Shown here one piece after another: positions 26,842 through 35,817 of a DNA stretch of 64,000 nt. The notes beneath the pieces were generated by a model. That model was not told the DNA's origin. It made no database searches and saw only the letters and a list, made by a program, of their open reading frames with translations. Position 1 is the first letter of the stretch; every line of letters starts with the position of its first letter. Made by a program: the position numbers and the translations under genes. The stretch is from an uncultured Paracoccaceae bacterium (lineage in GTDB: Bacteria > Pseudomonadota > Alphaproteobacteria > Rhodobacterales > Rhodobacteraceae), in contig CANNFR010000004.1 in assembly GCA_947503935.1 (NCBI GenBank), positions 310,001 to 374,000 of the forward strand, written 5' to 3'.

Positions 26842-28212
26842 CTATCCCTGGATTTCGCTGCCCACGATCACCTGATCGCCCTTCAGCCCGATCGGCAGGC
26901 TGTCGAGATAGGCGTTGGGTGCGCGGCCGTCATAGGGGATGCCATCGATGATATCGGCAGCTGGCGTGGCCTCTTTGAAGCCATCGCTGTCCCAGGGGAA
27001 ATCGGCCTCGTTCGCCAGCCCCTCATCCACCAGCATCCGGGCCGCTTGCAGGTAGATATCCGGCCGATAGACCTTTTCGGCGGTCTCGAAGTACCACTCA
27101 TCGCTTTGCGCTTCGGCGATCTGACCCCAGCGGCGCATCTGCGTCAGATACCAGATGGCGTCCGAGTAGAAGGGATAGGTCGCGTGATAGCGAAAGAAGA
27201 CGTTGAAATCGGGAATCTCGCGCACATCGCCTTTTTCAAACTCGAACGTGCCGGTCATCGAATTGGCGATGACATCGTAATCGGCGCCGACATATTCGGA
27301 GCGCGCCAGTATCTCAACCGCGTCGGGGCGGTTGGCATTGTCATTCTCATCCAGCCAGATCGCCGCGCGGATCAGGGCCTTGGTCAGGGCCAGCGTGGTG
27401 TTGGGGTTCTCTTCGGCGAATTCGGCCGTGATGCCAAAAACCTTCTCGGGGTTGTTCTTCCACATCTGGTAATCGGTGATGACCGGCACACCGATGCCCT
27501 TGAAGACCGCCTGCTGGTTCCAGGGCTCGCCCACCGCATAGCCGTAGATCGTGCCGGCCTCCATCGTGGCGGGCATCTGCGGCGGCGGCGTCACCGACAA
27601 GAGCACGTCGGCGCCGATCTGGCCCGAGATATCCTGCGGCGAGTAGTAACCCGGCTCCAATCCGCCCGCGGCCAGCCAATAGCGGATCTCGTAATTATGG
27701 GTCGAGACCGGAAAGACCATGCCCATGTTGAAGGGGATGCCTTGGTCCTGATACTCCTCAACCACCGGGGCAAGCGCGCTGGCGCTGATCGGATGCTGCG
27801 GGCGGCCATCCTCCATCAGGGGCACGTTGGGTTTCATCTGGTCCCAGATTTCGTTCGACACGGTGATGGCATTGCCGTTCAGGTCCATCGAGAACGGCGT
27901 GATGATATGCGCCTCGGTCCCGTAGCCAATGGTGGCCGCCAGGGGCTGACCGGCGAGCATATGGGCCCCGTCAAGCTGGCCGCTGATCACGCCATCCAGC
28001 AAGACCTTCCAGTTCGCCTGTGCCTCCAGCGTGACGAAGAGGCCTTCATCCTCAAAATATCCCAGCTCGTAGGCGACGGCCAACGGCGCCATGTCGGTCA
28101 GCTTGATGAAGCCCAGCGTCAGTTCATCTTTTTCAACATCCAGCAATTCGGCAGAGGCTGCTGTGGCGATCAGGCTTGTTGAAACAAGCACCCAAGACAG
28201 TGTTTTCCGCAA
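26842..28212 (-). CDS. nrtA: Nitrate ABC transporter substrate-binding protein
   Basis: 456 aa periplasmic nitrate-binding protein. Signal peptide [22 protein letters not shown], then [28 protein letters not shown], the characteristic NrtA/CmpA opening, and [24 protein letters not shown]. The start is a TTG at 28210-28212, preceded by AGGAAAGGA 9 nt upstream. The longer ATG reading from 28296 would begin inside the leader terminator and mask the signal peptide, so it was rejected. It is the first gene of the nrtA-nrtB-nrtCD-nirB-nirD-nasA-cobA block, with a 5' leader that looks like a NasT target. Confidence 0.93.
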   Translation of the reverse strand: MRKTLSWVLVSTSLIATAASAELLDVEKDELTLGFIKLTDMAPLAVAYELGYFEDEGLFVTLEAQANWKVLLDGVISGQLDGAHMLAGQPLAATIGYGTEAHIITPFSMDLNGNAITVSNEIWDQMKPNVPLMEDGRPQHPISASALAPVVEEYQDQGIPFNMGMVFPVSTHNYEIRYWLAAGGLEPGYYSPQDISGQIGADVLLSVTPPPQMPATMEAGTIYGYAVGEPWNQQAVFKGIGVPVITDYQMWKNNPEKVFGITAEFAEENPNTTLALTKALIRAAIWLDENDNANRPDAVEILARSEYVGADYDVIANSMTGTFEFEKGDVREIPDFNVFFRYHATYPFYSDAIWYLTQMRRWGQIAEAQSDEWYFETAEKVYRPDIYLQAARMLVDEGLANEADFPWDSDGFKEATPAADIIDGIPYDGRAPNAYLDSLPIGLKGDQVIVGSEIQG

Positions 28213-28257
28213 CTTTCCAATTCCTTTCCTAGACGCTGACCTTGCCAGCAAAACGCG

Positions 28258-28315
28258 AAAAGCCGCACGTAAGGAGGCACGGAGAGATATCTCCATGATC
28301 CGTACGAGCGGCTTT
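28258..28315 (-). terminator. Attenuator (conditional terminator) in the nrtA leader
   Basis: Arms AAAGCCGC-T-CGTA (28315 to 28303) and TACG-T-GCGGCTTT (28271 to 28258) give 12 bp around one T-T mismatch. The loop contains a smaller GGAGA-TATC-TCTCC hairpin. The 3' arm runs into TTTTCGCGTTTT. It ends about 45 nt before the nrtA start, so full termination would silence the nitrate operon unless relieved. Confidence 0.8.
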
Positions 28316-28376
28316 GCTCTGGGAGGTTTGCAGCACCATCATCGGTATCTGCGCACAATGTCAGGCAGCGTTGCCC
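28306..28376 (-). promoter_or_regulatory. Two-hexaloop ANTAR (NasT) antitermination element
   Basis: Reading the minus strand, hairpin P1 is GGGC-AACGCT-GCCT (28376-28363, one G-U pair) and hairpin P2 is GAGC-AAAGCC-GCTC (28319-28306), separated by 43 nt. Both loops are hexanucleotides with A at position 1 and G at position 4, the ANTAR RNA signature. P2 shares bases 28306-28315 with the 5' arm of the terminator, so P2 and the terminator cannot form together. Binding of NasT to P1-P2 would therefore allow read-through into nrtA. The regulator gene nasT is about 1.2 kb upstream. Confidence 0.8.
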
Positions 28377-28475
28377 TTCATCCATCAGCCTCACGGCGAA
28401 TGCCGATTGTCGCAATCAAAATTGCTGCATTGCCGCAAAATTTCCGCGGCGATGCAGAAAGTGCTTAATCATTGA

Positions 28476-29618
28476 TCACGTATCCCCTGAAAAATCGAAG
28501 GTTTTGCCATCGAAAAAGGCATCCGGCCCCAGAATCATATGCCCGCGTGACGAGGCGACGGCGGTTTCGTGGCGCATGTGTCCCTCGATCTTTTCCGACG
28601 CGCCCGGCATGTCGACCCCGATGGGCGCCAGGTTCTGGCGGTAGAGATCGCTGCGGAAGCACAGCTTGGCCTGCGCGATCTGCGCGGCATCGGCGCCCAG
28701 TTCTGCGGCGATCCAGGCGGCCTGGCTGCGCCAGGGAAAGTGCGCGGCTTGTTTGTGGAACATCAAGAAGCGCTCGACTGCCACGGGCGATGCGCCTTGG
28801 CGGGGGGTGATTTGCCCCGATATCGCGGGGTCGATCAGGTCGGGCGCCAGGTTCAGATGCTCGCTGCGGGCTAGGATTTCGACAGCCAGGGGCTTGTTGC
28901 GCGCCTGATCCAGCCAGCGCGCGGATTGATAGACCGCGCGCATCAGCCGTCGGACGGTTTGGGGATTTTCCGTGATCCAGTCGTTCCGCGCGGCCAGCAC
29001 CTTTTCAGGGGCAAAGGCCCATATATCGCGGCCCGTCAGCCCCAGATCGGCCACGCCCCGCATGACGGCCGTGCTGCCCCAGGGCTCTCCCACCCAGAAG
29101 GCATCAACCCGGTCTTCGGCGATGGCATCCGCCATGCGCGGCGGCGGGATGGCGACGACCTCGATCGCCAAATCGCTCTGATCTTTCATCCAATAGGACA
29201 AAAGCAGCCGGTGCATCGCATAGTGAAACGGCACGCCGACGCGCAGCGTCCCCAGCCCGGCCTCGCCCAGTTGGCGGCGCAGGGCGTAGGCATCGCCGAA
29301 AGCCGGCGCCTGCAGGGATTGCGCGACCTCTTTCGACATCCCGAAGACCGTGCCGTTCACCGAAAGCACCATCAGCGCGTCAATCTTGGCCGTCAGGCCG
29401 CCGAGGCCCAATGACATCGCGATGGGCATGGGCGACAGCATCTGCGCCGCATCCAGATGCCCCAGCGCCAGCATGTCGCGCAGGGCCGACCATGACGGCT
29501 GCTGAACCAGGCAGAGTTCCAGGCCTTCCTCGGCGGCAAAGCCCAGCTCTTTGGCGATGATCAGAGGCGCGCAATCGACCAGCGGCACATATCCGCAATT
29601 CAGAACGGTCAGGCTCAT
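28476..29618 (-). CDS. nasS: Nitrate/nitrite sensor protein NasS
   Basis: 380 aa NrtA-like binding protein without a signal peptide, hence cytoplasmic. N-terminus LTVLNCGYVPLVDCAPLIIAKELGFAAEEGLEL matches the NrtA fold opening; WVGEPWGSTAVMRGVADLGL corresponds to the GEPW block of NrtA. In Paracoccus and Azotobacter, NasS binds NasT and releases it when nitrate or nitrite binds. It overlaps nasT by 4 nt (29615-29618). The nrtA leader follows after 100 nt; expression of nasTS is probably separate from the attenuated operon. Confidence 0.92.
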   Translation of the reverse strand: MSLTVLNCGYVPLVDCAPLIIAKELGFAAEEGLELCLVQQPSWSALRDMLALGHLDAAQMLSPMPIAMSLGLGGLTAKIDALMVLSVNGTVFGMSKEVAQSLQAPAFGDAYALRRQLGEAGLGTLRVGVPFHYAMHRLLLSYWMKDQSDLAIEVVAIPPPRMADAIAEDRVDAFWVGEPWGSTAVMRGVADLGLTGRDIWAFAPEKVLAARNDWITENPQTVRRLMRAVYQSARWLDQARNKPLAVEILARSEHLNLAPDLIDPAISGQITPRQGASPVAVERFLMFHKQAAHFPWRSQAAWIAAELGADAAQIAQAKLCFRSDLYRQNLAPIGVDMPGASEKIEGHMRHETAVASSRGHMILGPDAFFDGKTFDFSGDT

Positions 29619-30199
29619 GACAAAAGGTCCGCGGCGGTCACCAGCGCTTGGGCGACATCGATCACCTTGCGCCCCTGATCCATGGCGGTCTTGCGGATCA
29701 GCTTGTAGGCCTCATCCTCGGACATGCCCCGCTGCCGCATCAAGATGCCTTTGGCCCGATCGAGGGTCTTGCGGTCTTCCAACGCGCGCTTGGCCGCGTC
29801 CAATTCTGACTGCATCTGGCGCATGATCTGAAAGCGGGCAATGGCCGTCTCAAGCACCGGCTTGATCCGGTTCATCTGCAACCCGTCGACCACATATGCG
29901 CTGACCCCTGCGGCCAGGGCTGCCTGGGTCAGGTCGTCATCGGTCTGATCCACGAACATCGCGACGGGCCGCGTTTTGGTGCCCGAGATCAGGCTGAGAT
30001 GCTCCAGCGTGTCGCGATCAGGGTTGGCGACGTCGATCAGCACGATATCGGGGTCGTGCATCTTGATGGCCCGTTCAAGTGCCGAGGTCTGGGCCAGCGC
30101 ATGCACGTCATTCCAACCGGCGTCGATCAAGGCATCAATGATCTGCCGCGCCCGGGCGGCATCCTCTTCGACGATCAAAATGCTCAGGTCACGGGCCAT
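29615..30199 (-). CDS. nasT: ANTAR-domain antiterminator NasT
   Basis: 194 aa. Residues about 5-120 form a receiver-like domain (ILIVEEDAARARQIID, IVLIDVANPDRD, AGVSAYVVDGL) without the complete phosphorylation set. This is joined by a coiled helix to a C-terminal ANTAR RNA-binding domain (LDRAKGILMRQRGMSEDEAYKLIRKTAMDQGRK, about 145-180), with the conserved Ala, aromatic and Met-Ser-Glu-Ala positions. In characterised systems NasT, when freed from NasS, binds two-hexaloop leader RNA to prevent termination; a matching leader lies before nrtA. Confidence 0.94.
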   Translation of the reverse strand: MARDLSILIVEEDAARARQIIDALIDAGWNDVHALAQTSALERAIKMHDPDIVLIDVANPDRDTLEHLSLISGTKTRPVAMFVDQTDDDLTQAALAAGVSAYVVDGLQMNRIKPVLETAIARFQIMRQMQSELDAAKRALEDRKTLDRAKGILMRQRGMSEDEAYKLIRKTAMDQGRKVIDVAQALVTAADLLS

Positions 30200-30435
30200 T
30201 GCTGTTGCTTACAGCCGAAAGGCCTCCGTGAACCGATTGCGACCCAAAAGGCATGTGCCACGGCGCGATTGCGCATAAGAAATGGGCGTTTTGGATCTGT
30301 GTCGATGAATGTGCGGTCGGATCGGGCTTCGTGCTGGCCGGCTCCGATCTTCAGGTCGGTCAGTTTTCTGTCTCGGCCTACATGTTCGAAAAATCTGCCC
30401 CGGGCCCTGCTTTTTTTACACACCAACCGCCCCGA

Positions 30436-31095
30436 CTATTGCGTCGGCACACCCACCTCGATGCGGATGCCGCGCTGTTGCAGGACCCAGCCGACAGCCT
30501 CGCCGATCACGCGGGTTGTGGCGCGGTCATAGGCGTCCACAAGGGCTTCGGTCGAGGTGTCGGGCGAGGCATCACCGGCCGCGAAGGTGCGGCTGGCGAT
30601 CACGGCGGCGTCGTCCTCGCGCACCAGCCGCAGGGTCAGCCGAACCTCGATACGCGCGCCATCGGTTTCAGGCACGAGGGCTGCGTGAAAGTCGACAAGA
30701 TTGCCGACCAATGCCACATCGCCGGACGCGCCAAGTGGCTTGCGCCCGACGAACCTGAACCCGCCCGACCGCTCCAGCCCCTCGACGAGGGCCGATTGGA
30801 TCATCTCGGGCACCGGCTCGATCCAGCGGGCGTCGGGCAGGTATTGCACTTGCGTCGTTTGCGGTCTGATCAGGATGCGGTCGGTGTCGATCGCCCCGCT
30901 CGCCGCGGGAATCTCGACGACCAGATCTTCTGCCCTGGGCCGGCCCCGCGCCACCGGCCCGACAGCCGGCGCCTGAAGCTGATAGGCGTCCTGCGGTGCG
31001 GTCGCCTGATCAAGCACGCCAAGCGCGGTACACCCTGAAAGCAGCGCAAAGGCGCCAAATGCAGCGGCGGCAGAACGGAGCATGGCGCACCTCAT
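30436..31095 (-). CDS. ABC-transport auxiliary lipoprotein (Mla/Pqi associated)
   Basis: 219 aa. N-terminal lipoprotein signal with lipobox LLSG-C (Cys at about residue 22), then a domain like PqiC/ABC_trans_aux: LPDARWIEPVPEMIQSALVEGLERSG (about 86-111) is the family core. It is predicted to be anchored in the outer membrane on its periplasmic face, linking MlaD-type MCE protein to the outer membrane. It overlaps mlaD by ATGA (31092-31095) and is the last gene of the mlaE-F-D-lipoprotein operon. The 236 nt beyond it up to nasT contain no gene that I can support. Confidence 0.88.
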   Translation of the reverse strand: MRCAMLRSAAAAFGAFALLSGCTALGVLDQATAPQDAYQLQAPAVGPVARGRPRAEDLVVEIPAASGAIDTDRILIRPQTTQVQYLPDARWIEPVPEMIQSALVEGLERSGGFRFVGRKPLGASGDVALVGNLVDFHAALVPETDGARIEVRLTLRLVREDDAAVIASRTFAAGDASPDTSTEALVDAYDRATTRVIGEAVGWVLQQRGIRIEVGVPTQ

Positions 31096-32831
31096 CGTCT
31101 GAATTCCGGAGAATCGCGGCCCAGGAAATACCGGGCCGGGTCGCGTTCGATCCGCCGAACCAGCTGGTCGAGACTATCCACCAGCGTCCGGATCTCGCGG
31201 GCAAGGCGGGTATATTGCGGCAGGCCCTCGCGCGCAAAGTCCTGAACCGAGGGGGCGGCGGCATCGACGGCGCTTTGGAACCGGCCGATGGCAGCATTGG
31301 CTCGTTCGGCGGTTTCGCGCAACTCGGCAGTGATCACCGGCAGATCGGCCGAGACCTGCACCATCGCCTCGTCCAGCCGATCAAGCGTTGCGCGCAGATC
31401 GGCGGCGATCACCCCGATCTCTTCGTTCAGCACGCGGTCGGCCGAGGTGAAGGCGCGGTCGGCTGAGGCTAGGGCCTGATCGCCAGTGTCGATGGCATCG
31501 TTCAACTTCGTGAGTGTCTCATTGGCCCGTGCGAATGTGTCGGTGACAGTGGTCAGCGCCGTTTCGGCCGCTTCCGACAGCCCGTCGATCCGCCCTGTCG
31601 CCGATGACAGATCGGCGCCGACCTCTTCCACCACCCGGGCCGCGGTCTGGCTGGCGCTGCGGATATCCGCGACGATGGCCGGTAGATCGGTCTCGGCAAT
31701 ATTGGCTGCCGAGGCGATCACCCGCTCGGCATTGGCGATCATGGTGCGCGTCTCGGTCACAAGCGCGGTGCCGTCGCCTTCAACGAAGGCCTCAAAGCTC
31801 TGTGAGGCGCTATCGAAGGCGGCCAAAGCCTCGGTCATCTGCGCGAGCATCTGATCGGTCGCCTCAAGCGTCGCCTCAGCCTCGACCAGCCTGTCGGCGG
31901 CCAGGCTTCCGGTCTGGCGAAAGTCCTGCATCATGGCGCGGGCTTCGTTGCTGACCAGGTCCAACTGCACGCGGAACCGCGCGGTCGTCTCGTTCAGATC
32001 GTTGATGGCGCGGGGCAGATCGTCCTTCATGAAGGCATCAGCGGTGTCGAGCGCGCGCCGCCCACTGCCTAACGCGTCTTCGGCCACATCCAGGGTGCCG
32101 CCTGCTTGCTCGGCCAGTTCGGAGATTTGCGTCAGTGTGGTGTCGGCGGTTTCAAGCGCGGTCGTCGCTGCGGCCGAAACTGTCTCAAGCTGAGACGAGA
32201 AAACCGCGATCTGTTCCGTGGCCTCGGCGACGGTACCAGTGACGGCCGAGAAATCGTCCAGCGCCTGGCCCAGATCTTCCGATGACCTTTCCAGATTGGT
32301 CAGGATCGCGGTGATCCGGTTCTGGTTCTCCTCATTCAAAACCTCGCCAAGCTGCCGGACGACCGCAAGCACCTCTTCGACGATCTGGGGGGCGTCTTCG
32401 GTGAGGGATTGCAGCGCCGACCGGCCCGAGGCGATCATCGGCACATCCTCGATCGAGACCTCCTGCAGAAGCGGATCGGCCGGGTTTCCGGCGCTGAGGC
32501 CAACAAAGGAAACACCCGTCACGCCCTGCGATTCAACCGTGGCGATGCTGCTGGTCCTGACCGGGGTATCTGCGCCGACCTCGATCCGGACGCGGATCTG
32601 GCCGGTGCCGTCCAGGGCTAGGCGAACCTCGGCGACCTGGCCCACGGGAAACCCGGCAAAGCGCACCTCCGAGGCAGTGGCCAAGCCCGAGACGCTGGTA
32701 AAGTTGATATCGTAATAGGCGAATTGCCGGTCGAACTCGACGCGGGCAAACCACAGGAAGAATGCCAGAATGCCCAGAAACCCAGCCAATGCGAAGGCTC
32801 CGATCAAGACATAATTGGCGCGGGTTTCCAT
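31092..32831 (-). CDS. mlaD: Long MCE-family (MlaD-like) lipid transport protein
   Basis: 579 aa, much longer than E. coli MlaD (about 180 aa). One N-terminal membrane helix (about 7-28), then a single MCE domain (about 38-115: GLATASEVRFAGFPVGQVAEVRL ... VTGVSFVGLSAG). A roughly 430-residue helical tail follows, rich in Ala, Glu, Thr and Leu with heptad-like spacing, consistent with a long periplasmic coiled-coil needle as in Mce1/PqiB-type proteins. Part of the operon mlaE-mlaF-mlaD-lipoprotein. Likely binds phospholipid and spans part of the periplasm. Confidence 0.9.
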   Translation of the reverse strand: METRANYVLIGAFALAGFLGILAFFLWFARVEFDRQFAYYDINFTSVSGLATASEVRFAGFPVGQVAEVRLALDGTGQIRVRIEVGADTPVRTSSIATVESQGVTGVSFVGLSAGNPADPLLQEVSIEDVPMIASGRSALQSLTEDAPQIVEEVLAVVRQLGEVLNEENQNRITAILTNLERSSEDLGQALDDFSAVTGTVAEATEQIAVFSSQLETVSAAATTALETADTTLTQISELAEQAGGTLDVAEDALGSGRRALDTADAFMKDDLPRAINDLNETTARFRVQLDLVSNEARAMMQDFRQTGSLAADRLVEAEATLEATDQMLAQMTEALAAFDSASQSFEAFVEGDGTALVTETRTMIANAERVIASAANIAETDLPAIVADIRSASQTAARVVEEVGADLSSATGRIDGLSEAAETALTTVTDTFARANETLTKLNDAIDTGDQALASADRAFTSADRVLNEEIGVIAADLRATLDRLDEAMVQVSADLPVITAELRETAERANAAIGRFQSAVDAAAPSVQDFAREGLPQYTRLAREIRTLVDSLDQLVRRIERDPARYFLGRDSPEFRR

Positions 32832-32837
32832 TGCGGC

Positions 32838-33617
32838 TTATCCCTGCTGGGACCCGGCCGAGCTCTGCGCAGCGCGCGCCCTCGGCCCTTGGAAGTATTC
32901 GCGCACCCAAGGGTGGTCCACAGTTAACATGTCCTCCATGGTTCCGCTCACAAGCACCCGCCTTTCCGCCAGCACTGCGACCCGATCGCACACAGCATAG
33001 AGCGTATCGAGGTCATGCGTGACCAGAAACACCGTCAGGCCCAGCGTTTTGCTGAGCTTGCGGATCAGCTCGTCAAAGGCCGCCGCCCCGATCGGGTCGA
33101 GACCCGCAGTGGGTTCGTCAAGGAAAACGACCTCGGGGTCAAGCGCAAGCGCACGGGCAAGGCCCGCGCGTTTGCGCATACCGCCGGACAGCTGGGAGGG
33201 AAACTTGTCACCGGCGCTCCAGGACAGCCCCGCCATCGAAATCTTGAGCCGGGCAAGGGCTTCGCGCACATCCGGGGCGAGGTCCGGTATGGCCCGCAGC
33301 GGCACCTCGACGTTCTCACAAACGGTAAGCGAGGAAAAAAGCGCCCCGTCCTGAAACATCACCCCGATGCGACGGCTAAGCGTGGTCTGCGCGCCTTCAT
33401 CGGCCTCGGAAACCGATGTGCCAAGCATCCGCACCGTCCCCGCCGCGGGGGTCTGGAGGCCTGCGATGGTGCGCAAGAGCACCGACTTGCCGGTGCCCGA
33501 GCCACCGACGACACCGAGGATCTCGCCCCGGTAGACATCGAGGTCGAGATCCTCGTGCACCACATTGCTGCCGAACTGGTTCCTCAACCCCCTGACTTCG
33601 ATGACGGTCTCGGCCAT
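32838..33617 (-). CDS. mlaF: Mla-type ABC transporter ATP-binding protein
   Basis: 259 aa ABC ATPase of the lipid-asymmetry (Mla/Mkl) family. Walker A GGSGTGKSV, signature LSGGMRKRAGLARAL and Walker B VVFLDEPTAGLDPIGA are present. The ATP site has GKSVL as in MlaF rather than GKST. The C-terminal part carries HDLDTLYAVCDRVAVLAERR and a short extension ending PRARAAQSSAGS. It lies 3 nt after mlaE and 6 nt before mlaD. Confidence 0.92.
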   Translation of the reverse strand: MAETVIEVRGLRNQFGSNVVHEDLDLDVYRGEILGVVGGSGTGKSVLLRTIAGLQTPAAGTVRMLGTSVSEADEGAQTTLSRRIGVMFQDGALFSSLTVCENVEVPLRAIPDLAPDVREALARLKISMAGLSWSAGDKFPSQLSGGMRKRAGLARALALDPEVVFLDEPTAGLDPIGAAAFDELIRKLSKTLGLTVFLVTHDLDTLYAVCDRVAVLAERRVLVSGTMEDMLTVDHPWVREYFQGPRARAAQSSAGSQQG

Positions 33618-33620
33618 TGG

Positions 33621-34745
33621 TCAGATCCCCATTTCGGCGAAAAAGATCGAAAAGAGAGCGTCGATCACGATCACAGCGAAGATCGCCGCGACGACGGCGT
33701 TCGACGTCATCCGGCCGAGCGACTCGGCCGTGCCACGCACCCGCAAGCCCGCCTGACAGCCGATGATCCCGATGACCACCGCAAAGACCGGCGCCTTGAT
33801 GAGCCCCACAAAGACATGGTCGACGCTGGTGCCTTCGATCAGACGGGTGCGAAACATTGCGGGCGAGATGCCAAGCTCGATCCACGACATTAGCGCCCCG
33901 CCGAACAGGCCCGCGATATTGGCGATCAGCCCCAGGATTGGCAGCATCAGGACCAGCGCCAGGACGCGCGGCACGATCAGCACCGTCGTCGGGTCGATGC
34001 CCAGCGTGCGCATCGCATCGATCTCCTCGCGCATCTTCATCGACCCGATGGCCGCCGTATAGGCCGAGGCGGTGCGGCCCGCGACGATGATCGCGGTCAG
34101 AAGAATGCCCAGCTCGCGCAAGATCGAGATCGCGATCAGGTCGACCACGAACACCTCGGCACCGAATTGGCGCAGCTGGGTTGAGCCCTGAAAGGCCAGA
34201 ACCACGCCGATCAGGAAGGCCATCAGCGCGACAATCGGCACGGCGCCCAGCCCCGCAGCCTCGCAATGATGGACCAGGGCGGTCAGCCGGAACTCACGCG
34301 GCCGGATCAGTGACAGCGCCAATCGATGCAGAAACAGCCCCAATGTGCCAATTGTCTCGGCAAGCACTGCAACGCCTCCGGCAAGCACGCGGCCAAGCGC
34401 TTCGAGCATTCGCCGCAGGCTCAGGGCGCGGCCAGGTGGCTCCTCCGCCTCCGGCAAGGCGGCCAGAACCGTCTCGGTCAGCTGTTCCGCCTCGGCTGAG
34501 GCGCCTTCGATTGTAAGCCGCGACCCCGCAGCCTCCATCGCCCTACGCTTGACCGCGATGGCCCAGGCGATACTGGTGTCGATCCAGCGCGCGCCATGAA
34601 GATCGAGGGTCAGCGATGCCTCGTCCGGTATCTCAGCCAGCGCCGCCCGGACGCGCATCACGTCGGCAACCCCCAACCGTCCGGTCAGAAGGACACGCGT
34701 TTCGTGCGGTTGGGTCTCAACCCTGATGGTTTCACTGGGCACCAT
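33621..34745 (-). CDS. mlaE: STAS-MlaE fusion permease
   Basis: 374 aa. Residues about 10-95 form a STAS domain (VLLTGRLGVADVMRVRAAL, ASLTLDLHGARWIDTSIAWAI), the equivalent of separate MlaB. A membrane permease domain (about 130-374) with about five helices follows, including MAFLIGVVLAFQGSTQLRQFGAEVFVVDL and the conserved GRTASAYTAAIGSMKMREEIDAM, the MlaE signature. The start at 34745 is supported by GGAAGG just upstream; longer in-frame codons to 34880 have no such support. First gene of the lipid-transport operon. Confidence 0.9.
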   Translation of the reverse strand: MVPSETIRVETQPHETRVLLTGRLGVADVMRVRAALAEIPDEASLTLDLHGARWIDTSIAWAIAVKRRAMEAAGSRLTIEGASAEAEQLTETVLAALPEAEEPPGRALSLRRMLEALGRVLAGGVAVLAETIGTLGLFLHRLALSLIRPREFRLTALVHHCEAAGLGAVPIVALMAFLIGVVLAFQGSTQLRQFGAEVFVVDLIAISILRELGILLTAIIVAGRTASAYTAAIGSMKMREEIDAMRTLGIDPTTVLIVPRVLALVLMLPILGLIANIAGLFGGALMSWIELGISPAMFRTRLIEGTSVDHVFVGLIKAPVFAVVIGIIGCQAGLRVRGTAESLGRMTSNAVVAAIFAVIVIDALFSIFFAEMGI

Positions 34746-35127
34746 AAGCCTTCCGACAGTTGGGTCTGCATCGCTAAAGATGGATCGCACCCCGTTCCTG
34801 ATGCGAAGAACACCATAAATCGGCGAACAGGCTTTGTCCTGTATCAAGCCACCCATGCGGAACACGCCATCCAAGATCACCGCTTCCGGTTTCGCGATCT
34901 CTCACGCGTTAGGCCGTCCATGCGCAGATCTGTGGCGTGGCTGAAGACACCCGATCAACTTCCATCATCACACTTGAGCGTCGGGATCAACGCGTCCTCT
35001 GTCAAACCGAACCCGCCAAGGTCGGGCGCGGTTTTGCTGTTTACCGTTGATCAGGATCAACCCGAAAAGGCGTTGGCTTGTTATGAGGTTGCCACATTCC
35101 TGACTTTTCAAGCAAAGGAGATGAACG
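34746..35127. other. Intergenic region between mlaE and hsp20
   Basis: 382 nt carrying the promoters of two divergent genes. A perfect FNR-type box sits at 35047-35060. An open frame across 34596-35162 exists but lacks family resemblance, has no ribosome site and overlaps mlaE and hsp20, so it was not called. Confidence 0.7.
35047..35060. promoter_or_regulatory. FNR/Anr-type binding site
   Basis: TTGAT-CAGG-ATCAA equals the FNR consensus TTGAT-N4-ATCAA without mismatch; the dyad extends one base each side (GTTGATC-AG-GATCAAC, 35046-35061). Its centre is 74 nt before the hsp20 GTG start. This suggests low-oxygen control by FnrL of the small heat-shock gene. Confidence 0.7.
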
Positions 35128-35610
35128 GTGACAAAGCAGACCCCTCCCTCCAACCTGAATGAGCGTCAGAGGCCCTTCTTCCAATCCATGCAGCGCGAAA
35201 TGAACCAATTTCTGGATCGGTTCCGCGGGCAGCCCGTGACCACGCCAAGCGAGTTTTTCGAGGCGCTGAGCGGACCGATATTTCCTGCGCTTGATATGGC
35301 CGAAACCGATGATGCCATCGAAATCACTGCCGAGATCCCCGGTGTGTCGGAGGATGATCTGGATATCTCCATCGCGCAGAATTCGGTGGTTCTGAAGGGT
35401 GAGAAATCCAGCGATCACGAAGAGAAGGAGCAGGATTATCACATGGTCGAACGCCGCTATGGAAGCTTTCGGCGACAGATCCCTTTGGGGTTCATGCCCG
35501 CAGATGGCGCCGTTTCCGCGACCTTCAAAAATGGTGTGCTGAAGCTGACCATTGCCAAGCCCGAGGAGCAGAAACAAACCGTCCAGAAGATCAAGGTTAC
35601 CCGAGCGTAA
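35128..35610 (+). CDS. Small heat-shock protein (Hsp20/alpha-crystallin)
   Basis: 160 aa cytoplasmic holdase chaperone. An N-terminal arm (about 1-50) precedes the alpha-crystallin domain (about 52-150): AETDDAIEITAEIPGVSEDDLDISI, KGEKSSDHEEKEQDYHMVERRYGSFRRQIPL and the A-x-x-x-n-G-V-L signature ATFKNGVLKLTI are visible. No IxI/V C-terminal motif is obvious. The start is a GTG at 35128 with AAGGAG 7 nt upstream; the nearer ATG at 35121 is out of frame. An FNR-type box lies upstream. Confidence 0.94.
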   Translation: MTKQTPPSNLNERQRPFFQSMQREMNQFLDRFRGQPVTTPSEFFEALSGPIFPALDMAETDDAIEITAEIPGVSEDDLDISIAQNSVVLKGEKSSDHEEKEQDYHMVERRYGSFRRQIPLGFMPADGAVSATFKNGVLKLTIAKPEEQKQTVQKIKVTRA

Positions 35611-35817
35611 GCTCTTTGCGAGCCGCTGCCCATGTGGCCCCGAGAGACGGCATCGGCCGCCAGTTCAAAGGGTGGTTGACCGATCAACATCCGACATGGT
35701 CCACAAAGGGGCTTTGGTCACTTTGTCCGCAATGCCGAACGGCGTGACGCGCGCCGGTCAGCCACGTAATCCGCGAGGGTCTTCCTCTGTCGGCAGAAAT
35801 CGGTCAAACATACGCGC

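Noticed and set aside
26794-28182. 462-aa plus-strand ORF opposite nrtA
   Set aside because: Antisense shadow; nrtA has signal peptide and family motifs on the other strand.
28210-28296. ATG at 28296 as the nrtA start
   Set aside because: It would lie inside the terminator and put 28 residues ahead of a clear signal peptide; the TTG at 28210-28212 has a good ribosome site.
28377-28475. Sigma-54 type (GG-N10-GC) promoter for the nitrate operon
   Set aside because: Several loose GG/GC spacings occur but none resembles the full -24/-12 consensus.
35077-35099. Possible heat-shock sigma-32 promoter before hsp20
   Set aside because: CTTG is present but the spacing to a CCACAT-like element is too short and the match too poor.
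34596-35162. 188-aa ORF across the mlaE-hsp20 intergenic region
   Set aside because: Overlaps both real genes, contains the FNR box region, lacks ribosome site and family motifs.
35675-35688. GTTGA-N4-TCAAC dyad after hsp20
   Set aside because: Spacing is two bases short of the FNR consensus, so it was not called as a second FNR site.
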